Shown here piece by piece: positions 1-4,913 of a stretch of DNA of 13,157 nucleotides. The notes under the pieces are model-generated. The model saw nothing but the letters and a program-made list of their open reading frames with translations. It did not search any database and had not been told where the DNA came from. The stretch covers positions 1-13,157 of the forward strand of contig JALWLM010000336.1 in NCBI GenBank assembly GCA_027084145.1, given 5' to 3'. The first letter of the stretch is position 1. Each line of letters opens with the position of its first letter. A program made the translations under genes and the position numbers. Source of the DNA: Crocinitomicaceae bacterium (GTDB taxonomy: Bacteria > Bacteroidota > Bacteroidia > Flavobacteriales_D > Crocinitomicaceae).

Positions 1-70
1 ATGTAGCTCAGCTGGCTAGAGCAGCTGATTTGTAATCAGCAGGTCGGGGGTTCGAGTCCCTCCATCGGCT
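1..70 (+). tRNA. tRNA-Thr (anticodon TGT), 5' end truncated by the window edge
   Basis: The anticodon stem GCTGA/TCAGC (24-28 with 36-40) encloses a seven-base loop with anticodon TGT at 31-33, which reads the Thr codon ACA. The T arm is GGGGG/CCCTC around TTCGAGT (46-62). The 3' acceptor strand CATCGGC (63-69) with discriminator T70 predicts a 5' strand GCCGATG. Only its last three bases (ATG, 1-3) are in the window, so about four bases are missing. No CCA is encoded. It is the first gene of a Thr-Tyr-Gly-Thr-tuf cluster and corresponds in position to E. coli thrU. Confidence 0.96.
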
Positions 71-77
71 CTTTAGA

Positions 78-160
78 GGGGAGATACTCAAGCGGCCAAC
101 GAGGACAGACTGTAAATCTGTTGGTTTTTACCTTCGCAGGTTCGAATCCTGCTCTCCCCA
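78..160 (+). tRNA. tRNA-Tyr (anticodon GTA)
   Basis: The acceptor stem is GGGGAGA (78-84) with TCTCCCC (153-159), and the discriminator is A160. The anticodon stem ACAGA/TCTGT (105-109 with 117-121) carries anticodon GTA at 112-114. A long variable arm (about 122-135) marks a class II tRNA, as expected for bacterial tRNA-Tyr. The T arm is GCAGG/CCTGC (136-152). CCA is not encoded. It lies seven bases after tRNA-Thr(TGT), so the two are almost certainly cotranscribed and processed. It corresponds in position to E. coli tyrU. Confidence 0.97.
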
Positions 161-201
161 CAACCAACATTTAAGGTGATTTATATATAGATTAAATATA
201 A

Positions 202-274
202 GCGGGAGTAGCTCAGTTGGTAGAGCGTCAGCCTTCCAAGCTGAGGGTCGCGAGTTCGAATCTCGTCTCCCGCT
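202..274 (+). tRNA. tRNA-Gly (anticodon TCC)
   Basis: The acceptor stem GCGGGAG (202-208) pairs with CTCCCGC (267-273), with discriminator T274. The anticodon stem TCAGC/GCTGA (228-232 with 240-244) carries TCC at 235-237, which reads GGA and probably other Gly codons. The T arm is GCGAG/CTCGT around TTCGAAT (250-266). CCA is not encoded. The 41-base AT-rich spacer before it shows no clear promoter. A run of five Ts follows the gene. It corresponds in position to E. coli glyT. Confidence 0.97.
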
Positions 275-298
275 CTTTTTAAAATTAAAGAACGTTGT

Positions 299-370
299 GC
301 CGATGTAGCTCAGTGGTAGAGCGCTTCCTTGGTAAGGAAGAGGTCACGAGTTCAATTCTCGTCATTGGCT
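299..370 (+). tRNA. tRNA-Thr (anticodon GGT)
   Basis: The acceptor stem GCCGATG (299-305) pairs with CATTGGC (363-369) with one G-T wobble, and the discriminator is T370. The anticodon stem CTTCC/GGAAG (324-328 with 336-340) carries GGT at 331-333, for the codons ACC and ACT. Its acceptor is nearly identical to that of the first Thr tRNA in the window, which fits a shared threonyl-tRNA synthetase. CCA is not encoded. It is the last tRNA before tuf and corresponds in position to E. coli thrT. Confidence 0.97.
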
Positions 371-503
371 CAAGAGTCGGTGATGTCAGGGAAGGAGAAG
401 GGGATGATAGTATTAATGTGAAGATTAAAATATTTTCGCCTGTTTTATAAGGTGAAATTTTGTGTATATAAAAAGTTAATAATTAAATTGAAAACAGAAA
501 ACA
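371..503 (+). promoter_or_regulatory. Intergenic leader between tRNA-Thr and tuf, possible tuf control region
   Basis: This 133-base gap holds no ordinary gene. Three things are visible. A 17-base purine run (388-404) contains AAGGAG and ends at an ATG that opens a five-codon ORF (404-421, MIVLM then TGA). A hairpin with a T-run follows at about 427-461 and is listed separately. Then comes an A-rich stretch directly before the tuf ATG. The sequence AAATTTTG (455-462) is one base from the Bacteroidetes -7 box TAnnTTTG, with Ts about 18 bases upstream, so a tuf promoter could lie here. That promoter call is weak because it overlaps the hairpin. In E. coli the matching gap separates thrT from tufB. 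A control role is inference. Confidence 0.4.
427..461 (+). terminator. Weak terminator-like hairpin between the tRNA cluster and tuf
   Basis: TTTCGCC (434-440) pairs with GGTGAAA (451-457), including one G-T pair, around a ten-base loop. AAAA (427-430) can pair with TTTT (458-461) across a three-base bulge. The T-run is short. It could end or attenuate tRNA transcripts before tuf, or it could only be a processing or leader structure. The stem is modest and a promoter-like motif overlaps it. Confidence 0.4.
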
Positions 504-1691
504 ATGGCTAAAGAAACATTTAATCGTTCTAAACCACACGTAAACATTGGAACAATTGGTCACGTAGACCACGGTAAGACAACATTGACTGCTGCTATTT
601 CAAAAGTATTATCAGAAAAAGGATTAGCGGAAGCTCGTGACTTCTCAACTATTGATAATGCTCCGGAAGAGAAAGAGCGTGGTATTACAATTAACACAGC
701 TCACATCGAGTATGAAACAGCAAATCGTCACTATGCACACGTTGACTGTCCGGGTCACGCCGATTACGTTAAAAACATGGTAACAGGTGCTGCGCAAATG
801 GATGGTGCTATATTAGTAGTTGCTGCAACAGACGGTCCAATGCCTCAAACTAGAGAGCATATCCTTTTAGGTCGTCAGGTAGGAGTTCCTAGAATGGTTG
901 TATTCATGAACAAAGTGGATATGGTAGATGACGAAGAATTATTGGAATTAGTAGAAATGGAAATCAGAGATTTACTTTCTTTCTATGACTACGATGGAGA
1001 TAATACTCCGGTAATTCAAGGATCTGCTTTAGGTGCTCTTAACGGAGAAGAAAAATGGGTTAAAACAGTAGAAGAATTAATGGATGCTGTTGATAACTGG
1101 ATCGAACTTCCTCCACGTGATGTTGATAAGCCATTCTTGATGCCTGTAGAAGATGTATTTACTATTACAGGTAGAGGAACAGTAGCAACTGGACGTATTG
1201 AGACAGGAGTAATTAATACTGGAGACCCTGTTGATATCTTAGGGATGGGAGATGAAAAATTATCATCAACTGTTACAGGGGTAGAGATGTTCCGTAAAAT
1301 ATTAGATAGAGGAGAGGCTGGAGATAACGTAGGTTTATTACTTAGAGGTATTGAGAAGTCTCAAATCAGAAGAGGAATGGTAATCTGTGCTCCAGGTTCA
1401 ACTACACCTCATAAGAGATTTAAAGCTGAAATTTATGTATTGAAAAAAGAAGAAGGAGGTCGTCACACACCTTTCCATAACAAATATCGTCCACAATTCT
1501 ATTTCAGAACAACAGACGTTACTGGAGAGATTTTATTGACAGACGGAAGAGATATGGTTATGCCTGGTGATAATGTTACAATCGAAGTGGAATTGATTGT
1601 ACCTGTAGCGATGGATAAAGGATTGCGTTTTGCGATCCGTGAAGGAGGTAGAACTGTAGGAGCAGGTCAGGTAACTGAAATTATAGATTAA
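504..1691 (+). CDS. tuf: Translation elongation factor Tu (EF-Tu)
   Basis: EF-Tu is the cytoplasmic GTPase that carries aminoacyl-tRNA to the ribosomal A site. The protein has 395 residues, against 394 in E. coli. The N-terminal GTPase domain shows the P-loop GHVDHGKT (19-26), the switch-I region with RGITIN (59-64), DCPGH (81-85), NKVD (136-139) and SAL (174-176). The two beta-barrel domains follow, ending in the conserved stretch GLRFAIREGGRTVGAG. The ATG start gives the usual MAKE N-terminus and follows an A-rich stretch rather than a Shine-Dalgarno site. It sits after four tRNA genes, as E. coli tufB does, and is followed by a strong terminator. No defect is seen. Whether a second tuf copy exists elsewhere cannot be told here. 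Confidence 0.99.
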   Translation: MAKETFNRSKPHVNIGTIGHVDHGKTTLTAAISKVLSEKGLAEARDFSTIDNAPEEKERGITINTAHIEYETANRHYAHVDCPGHADYVKNMVTGAAQMDGAILVVAATDGPMPQTREHILLGRQVGVPRMVVFMNKVDMVDDEELLELVEMEIRDLLSFYDYDGDNTPVIQGSALGALNGEEKWVKTVEELMDAVDNWIELPPRDVDKPFLMPVEDVFTITGRGTVATGRIETGVINTGDPVDILGMGDEKLSSTVTGVEMFRKILDRGEAGDNVGLLLRGIEKSQIRRGMVICAPGSTTPHKRFKAEIYVLKKEEGGRHTPFHNKYRPQFYFRTTDVTGEILLTDGRDMVMPGDNVTIEVELIVPVAMDKGLRFAIREGGRTVGAGQVTEIID

Positions 1692-1710
1692 TTGAAAATT
1701 AATTAAATAG

Positions 1711-1737
1711 AAAAGGGGAGTTAGCGCTCCCCTTTTT
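1711..1737 (+). terminator. Rho-independent terminator after tuf
   Basis: AAAAGGGGAG (1711-1720) pairs perfectly with CTCCCCTTTT (1727-1736) around the six-base loop TTAGCG, and the run of Ts ends at 1737. This is a strong intrinsic terminator by appearance, 19 bases after the tuf stop. The tRNA-Trp gene begins only two bases after the T-run, so there is no room for a promoter between them. The tRNA and the genes behind it must rely on read-through or on a promoter I did not recognise. Confidence 0.9.
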
Positions 1738-1739
1738 AA

Positions 1740-1812
1740 ACGGGCGTAGCTCAGTTGGTAGAGTAGTGGTCTCCAAAACCATTGGTCGTAGGTTCGAGTC
1801 CTACCGCCCGTG
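1740..1812 (+). tRNA. tRNA-Trp (anticodon CCA)
   Basis: The acceptor stem ACGGGCG (1740-1746) pairs with CGCCCGT (1805-1811), and the discriminator is G1812, as usual for bacterial tRNA-Trp. The anticodon stem GTGGT/ACCAT (1766-1770 with 1778-1782) carries CCA at 1773-1775. The T arm encloses TTCGAGT. The 3' CCA is not encoded. The gene lies between the tuf terminator and secE, a position common for tRNA-Trp in bacteria. It ends 13 bases before the secE start, so it is probably released from a longer secE transcript by RNase P and 3' processing. Confidence 0.97.
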
Positions 1813-1825
1813 CAAAATAAAAGAA

Positions 1826-2038
1826 ATGTCAAAAGTAAAGGAATATATCGAAGAAACCATTACAGAAATGGTGCACAGAGTAACTTGGCCCACATGGAAA
1901 GAGTTACAAGCAAACACAATATTGGTTGTGATATCTTCAATATTAATTGCAACATATATCTTTGTTGTAGATTTTATACTTGGGATTAATCCGAATAGTT
2001 TTTGGAAGGGGCTTCTCGGTTTTATTTATAACATGTAA
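1826..2038 (+). CDS. secE: Preprotein translocase subunit SecE
   Basis: SecE is the small membrane subunit of the SecYEG channel, which moves proteins across or into the cytoplasmic membrane. The product has 70 residues. An amphipathic N-terminal helix leads into the conserved cytoplasmic motif VTWPTWKEL (19-27). One hydrophobic transmembrane segment follows (about 30-52, rich in I, V and L). This is the short single-span form found in most bacteria, unlike the three-span E. coli protein. I chose the ATG at 1826. The reading frame stays open upstream to an ATG at 1766, but that would run through the tRNA-Trp gene and add 20 residues unlike any SecE. nusG starts 11 bases after the stop. Confidence 0.97.
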   Translation: MSKVKEYIEETITEMVHRVTWPTWKELQANTILVVISSILIATYIFVVDFILGINPNSFWKGLLGFIYNM

Positions 2039-2049
2039 TATTTTAAATC

Positions 2050-2601
2050 ATGTCGGAAATAAAAAAACGCTTTTATGTTGTTCGTGCGATTAGCGGGAAA
2101 GAAAAGAAAGTAAAGGAGTATTTAGAATTGGAGATAGCTCGCTTGAAGTTAGAAGATTATATCGGTCAAATATTAATTCCGACTGAAAGAGTATTCCAAA
2201 TTCGGAATGGTAAAAAAGTAAGTAAAGAGAAGACTTTTTTACCGGGATATGTTATTGTAGAAGCTGCACTAGTGGGAGAAGTGCCTCACGTAATTAAAAG
2301 CATTCCTAATGTTATTGGATTTTTAGGAAATGAAAAAGGAGGAGATCCTGCACCTATGAGAAAATCAGAGGTAAATAGAATCTTAGGAAAGGTAGATGAG
2401 TTGTTAGAGAAAGAAGAGGAAATGAAAATTCCTTTCGTGGTAGGAGAGTCTGTTAAAGTAATTGATGGACCGTTTAATAATTTTACAGGAACAATTGAAG
2501 ATATTAATGAAGAGAAGAAGAAGTTGAAAGTAATGGTGAAGATTTTTGGAAGAAAAAATTTACTAGAGCTTAATTATATGCAAGTAGAAAAAGAATCATA
2601 A
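2050..2601 (+). CDS. nusG: Transcription termination/antitermination protein NusG
   Basis: NusG is the universal elongation factor that binds the RNA polymerase clamp through its N-terminal NGN domain. Its C-terminal KOW domain contacts partners such as Rho or ribosomal protein S10. The product has 183 residues, close to the 181 of E. coli. The NGN domain starts with FYVVRAISGKEKKV (8-21) and includes the PGYV motif (65-68). The KOW domain begins near residue 131 (VGESVKVIDGPF) and runs to about 165, followed by the usual short end. The start follows secE by 11 bases with no Shine-Dalgarno site. Its partners RpoB and RpoC are encoded in the same cluster. A separate specialised paralogue (for example UpxY type) is unlikely given length and context. 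Confidence 0.98.
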   Translation: MSEIKKRFYVVRAISGKEKKVKEYLELEIARLKLEDYIGQILIPTERVFQIRNGKKVSKEKTFLPGYVIVEAALVGEVPHVIKSIPNVIGFLGNEKGGDPAPMRKSEVNRILGKVDELLEKEEEMKIPFVVGESVKVIDGPFNNFTGTIEDINEEKKKLKVMVKIFGRKNLLELNYMQVEKES

Positions 2602-2686
2602 ATAAGTATATAAACCGTAGGAGTGGTGAAAGCGATTTAAAGCTTCCCGTTAGTAACCATGTTTGACTACATAATTTAAATAAACG
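2602..2686 (+). promoter_or_regulatory. Candidate rplK leader, possible autoregulatory RNA for L1 or L10
   Basis: This 85-base gap is the longest between tRNA-Trp and rplL. Its middle part (about 2614-2660) is less AT-rich and can fold. AAGC pairs with GCTT around 2630-2645, CG-GGAG can pair with TTCC-CG across a two-base bulge, and GTGGT can pair with ACCAT. These pairings partly exclude each other. In E. coli the rplK leader carries the L1 binding site and the L10 leader lies before rplJ. Here rplA and rplJ are only 11 bases apart, so this gap is the most likely place for ribosomal-protein feedback on rplK-rplA and possibly rplJ-rplL. I could not match it confidently to a known leader family. 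Confidence 0.35.
2636..2665 (+). promoter_or_regulatory. Possible internal promoter before rplK
   Basis: CATGTTTG (2658-2665) differs by one base from the Bacteroidetes -7 box TAnnTTTG. A TTT lies 19 bases upstream (2636-2638), about where the -33 element (TTG) is expected. Transcription would start near 2671, shortly before rplK. E. coli also has a promoter in this position. The match is imperfect and competes with an RNA-structure reading of the same stretch. Confidence 0.25.
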
Positions 2687-3133
2687 ATGGCAAAAGAAGT
2701 AGAAGCTCTGATTAAGTTACAGATCAGAGGAGGACAAGCAAACCCGGCTCCACCTGTTGGTCCGGCACTTGGTGCTAAAGGGGTCAACATTATGGAGTTT
2801 TGTAAACAGTTTAATGCTAGGACGCAAGATAAACAAGGTAAAGTCTTGCCAGCAGTAATTACTGTTTATAGCGACAAATCTTTTGATTTTGTAATTAAAA
2901 CGCCACCGGCAGCAGTACAAATCATGGAACAAATTAAGTTAAAGAAAGGATCTCCGGAACCTAACAGGGTTAAGGTAGGTACAATTTCTTGGGATCAAAT
3001 CCGAACAATTGCAGAGGATAAGATGCAAGACTTAAATTGTTTCACAGTTGATTCAGCAATGAGAATGATTGCCGGAACTGCTAGAAGTATGGGGGTTATT
3101 GTAAAAGGAGGAGAAGCTCCTTCAACTAATTAA
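2687..3133 (+). CDS. rplK: 50S ribosomal protein L11
   Basis: L11 binds 23S rRNA in the GTPase-associated centre and takes part in factor binding and in RelA activation. The product has 148 residues, slightly longer than the 142 of E. coli. The N-terminal domain has the proline-rich turn NPAPPVGPALG (19-29), the area where thiostrepton contacts L11. The C-terminal rRNA-binding domain includes DLNCFTVDSAMRMIAGTARSMG (115-136) with the conserved glycine and threonine positions. The short extension is at the C-terminus (EAPSTN). The ATG start gives the typical MAKEVEALIKLQ. rplA follows after 12 bases, so the two are surely translated from one mRNA. Confidence 0.99.
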   Translation: MAKEVEALIKLQIRGGQANPAPPVGPALGAKGVNIMEFCKQFNARTQDKQGKVLPAVITVYSDKSFDFVIKTPPAAVQIMEQIKLKKGSPEPNRVKVGTISWDQIRTIAEDKMQDLNCFTVDSAMRMIAGTARSMGVIVKGGEAPSTN

Positions 3134-3145
3134 AATTGATGCGCT

Positions 3146-3844
3146 ATGGGAAAGAAGTTATCTAAAAAAAGAAAAGAAGCATTAGCAAAAATAGATGCTA
3201 ATAAAGCTTACGACTTAAAAGAAGCGTGTCAATTAGTTAAAGAAGTTTCTACAACAAACTTTGACCCTTCTGTTGATGTTAGTGTACGATTGGGTGTTGA
3301 CCCTCGTAAAGCCAACCAAATGGTAAGAGGTACTGTAACTCTTCCTCATGGAACGGGAAAAGATACTAAAGTTTTAGTTCTTTGTACTCCTGATAAAGAA
3401 GATGAGGCAAAAGAAGCTGGTGCTGATTACGTTGGTTTGGATGAGTACATCCAAAAAATTAAAGGAGGTTGGACAGATGTGGACGTGATTATCACAATGC
3501 CTTCTGTTATGGGAAAAGTAGGTGCTTTAGGTAGAATATTAGGGCCTAGAGGATTAATGCCAAACCCTAAAACAGGAACGGTAACAATGGATGTCGCGAA
3601 AGCAGTGAAAGAAGTAAAAGCCGGTAAAATAGACTTCAAAGTAGATAAGTATGGAATTGTTCATGCAATGATTGCTAAAGCTAGTTTTGATAGTGATAAA
3701 ATAGCAGACAACATGAGCGAATTCATGCAAACAATTATTAAATTGAAGCCTTCGGCGGCAAAGGGAACATACATCAAGAGTATTTACATTAGTTCTACAA
3801 TGAGTCCTAGTATTCAGGTAGAACCTAAGTCTGTAACTGCTTAA
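3146..3844 (+). CDS. rplA: 50S ribosomal protein L1
   Basis: L1 binds the mobile L1 stalk of 23S rRNA, helps release deacylated tRNA from the E site, and in many bacteria represses its own operon by binding the mRNA. The product has 232 residues, against 234 in E. coli. The family signature GALGRILGPRGLMPNPKTGT is at 126-145, in the middle domain. The flanking halves form the first, rRNA- and mRNA-binding domain. The ATG at 3146 gives a lysine-rich N-terminus typical for L1. The gene lies 12 bases after rplK and 11 bases before rplJ, with no Shine-Dalgarno site visible. No odd feature is seen. Confidence 0.99.
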   Translation: MGKKLSKKRKEALAKIDANKAYDLKEACQLVKEVSTTNFDPSVDVSVRLGVDPRKANQMVRGTVTLPHGTGKDTKVLVLCTPDKEDEAKEAGADYVGLDEYIQKIKGGWTDVDVIITMPSVMGKVGALGRILGPRGLMPNPKTGTVTMDVAKAVKEVKAGKIDFKVDKYGIVHAMIAKASFDSDKIADNMSEFMQTIIKLKPSAAKGTYIKSIYISSTMSPSIQVEPKSVTA

Positions 3845-3855
3845 AACTTACGATT

Positions 3856-4377
3856 ATGACAAGAGAAGAAAAAGCAAAGTACATAGATGAATTGGCAGAT
3901 CAATTAAAATCCTACAATGTCATCTATTTAGCAGATACAGCGGAGTTAACAGTTGAAGTAGTTAATAATCTACGAAGAAAAGCATTCAACTCCAATGTTG
4001 TGGTAAGAGTGGTAAAAAATACGCTTTTATCTAAAGCAATGGATAAAGTTGAAGACAAAGACTTTGGAGATTTGAAAACTACTTTAGCAGGAGCAACATC
4101 TTTAATGTTTGCGGAAGTTGGTAATGTTCCGGCAAAATTGATTAAAGAATTCCGTAAAAAGAATGACAAACCAATTTTAAAAGGAGCATATATTGATGAA
4201 GCAGTTTACATTGGAGATGAGCAATTAAAAATGCTTTCAGAAATCAAGAGCAAAGAAGAGCTTGTTGGAGAAATCATTACATTATTGCAAAGTCCTGCTA
4301 AAAACGTTGTTTCTGGACTTAAAGGAGCAGGTGGAAAACTTGCAGGAATACTTAAAACGCTAGAAGAAAGAGCGTAA
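3856..4377 (+). CDS. rplJ: 50S ribosomal protein L10
   Basis: L10 anchors the L7/L12 dimers to 23S rRNA and so forms the base of the ribosomal stalk. The product has 173 residues, against 165 in E. coli. The globular N-terminal domain contains VVKNTLL (52-58) after a conserved strand, and a flexible linker leads to a C-terminal helix (about 148-173) of the type that binds L7/L12 dimers. The ATG at 3856 is 11 bases after the rplA stop. In E. coli, L10 represses rplJL by binding a long leader just before rplJ. There is no space for such a leader here, so any feedback must act elsewhere. rplL follows after 49 bases. Confidence 0.98.
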   Translation: MTREEKAKYIDELADQLKSYNVIYLADTAELTVEVVNNLRRKAFNSNVVVRVVKNTLLSKAMDKVEDKDFGDLKTTLAGATSLMFAEVGNVPAKLIKEFRKKNDKPILKGAYIDEAVYIGDEQLKMLSEIKSKEELVGEIITLLQSPAKNVVSGLKGAGGKLAGILKTLEERA

Positions 4378-4426
4378 AAGGTATAAAATTAAATAAATTT
4401 TAAATAACTAATTAAATTAAAAAAAA

Positions 4427-4801
4427 ATGGCTGATTTGAAACAAATGGCAGAAGAGCTAGTAAATCTTACAGTAAAAGAAGTTAATGAACTAGCTACAAT
4501 TTTAAAAGAAGAGTACGGAATTGAACCTGCAGCAGCAGCTGTAGCAGTAGCAGCAGGAGGAGCAGCAGGAGGAGATGCAGCAGAAGAAAAAACAGAATTT
4601 GATGTAATTCTTAAATCTGCAGGAGGTTCTAAACTTGCAGTTGTTAAACTTGTAAAAGAGTTAACAGGTTTAGGACTTAAAGAAGCGAAAGAAATCGTTG
4701 ATAGTGCTCCAACAACACTTAAAGAAGGAGTATCTAAAGATGAAGCAGAAGGTCTAAAATCTTCATTAGAAGAGGCTGGAGCTGAAGTTGAAGTTAAGTA
4801 A
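4427..4801 (+). CDS. rplL: 50S ribosomal protein L7/L12
   Basis: L7/L12 is the multi-copy stalk protein that recruits and stimulates the translational GTPases EF-Tu, EF-G, IF2 and RF3. The product has 124 residues, close to the usual 120-125. The N-terminal dimerisation and L10-binding domain covers about 1-33. A hinge of Ala, Gly and Val follows (about 35-52). The C-terminal factor-binding domain (57-124) has FDVILKSAGGSKLAVVK and the GLGLKEAKEIVD helix. The 49-base gap before it is very AT-rich and ends in a run of nine As that includes the start codon's A, a typical strong Bacteroidetes initiation context. No promoter was recognised in that gap. Confidence 0.99.
   Translation: MADLKQMAEELVNLTVKEVNELATILKEEYGIEPAAAAVAVAAGGAAGGDAAEEKTEFDVILKSAGGSKLAVVKLVKELTGLGLKEAKEIVDSAPTTLKEGVSKDEAEGLKSSLEEAGAEVEVK
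4529..4588 (+). repeat. GCA/GGA triplet-rich hinge region inside rplL
   Basis: Within the L7/L12 hinge, GCA (Ala) and GGA (Gly) codons alternate with a few GTA and GCT codons, giving an imperfect trinucleotide repeat of about 60 bases. The repeat matches the protein's need for a flexible Ala/Gly linker. Its use of nearly one codon per amino acid makes it microsatellite-like. Confidence 0.7.
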
Positions 4802-4816
4802 TATTACTTTATTATT

Positions 4817-4852
4817 GGAAAAGGCACCTCGAATTATCGGGGTGCCACTTCC
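4817..4852 (+). promoter_or_regulatory. Strong hairpin between rplL and rpoB without a T-run
   Basis: GGCACCTCGA (4823-4832) pairs with TCGGGGTGCC (4837-4846) around the loop ATTA, ten pairs with one G-T. After a 2x2 internal loop, GGAA (4817-4820) pairs with TTCC (4849-4852). No run of Ts follows, so it does not look like a full intrinsic terminator. In E. coli the same gap holds a partial terminator and an RNase III site that lower rpoBC expression relative to rplJL. This hairpin probably has an analogous attenuating, processing or mRNA-stabilising role. That role is inferred from position. Confidence 0.65.
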
Positions 4853-4867
4853 TATTTATTGAATTTA

Positions 4868-4890
4868 GTGTAACTTTACACAAGTTTTTT
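4868..4890 (+). promoter_or_regulatory. Dyad GTGTAA-CT-TTACAC followed by a T-run, before rpoB
   Basis: A perfect inverted repeat (4868-4873 with 4876-4881) is followed after three bases by six Ts (4885-4890). As RNA it could form a short weak hairpin (five pairs, four-base loop) with a U-run, a marginal terminator that would act as an attenuator before rpoB. As DNA it could be an operator-like site. TAACTTTA (4871-4878) inside it is also one base from the TAnnTTTG promoter box, but no good -33 element was seen. Confidence 0.3.
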
Positions 4891-4913
4891 ATTTATTCAC
4901 TAATTAAAACCGT

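Noticed and set aside
1766..1825. Upstream ATG that would extend secE by 20 codons
   Set aside because: It runs through the tRNA-Trp gene, and the added residues do not resemble SecE. The ATG at 1826 gives a normal 70-residue protein.
1533..1832. Reverse-strand ORF of 99 codons across the end of tuf and tRNA-Trp
   Set aside because: It is antisense to a clear tRNA and to conserved EF-Tu codons, and its sequence shows no recognisable protein features.
3845..3855. Search for an L10 leader directly before rplJ
   Set aside because: Only 11 bases separate rplA and rplJ, which is too short for that structure.
4378..4426. TAAATTTT in the rplJ-rplL gap as an internal promoter
   Set aside because: It misses the final G of the -7 box and no TTG-like element lies at the right distance. 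The stretch is so AT-rich that near-matches are expected.
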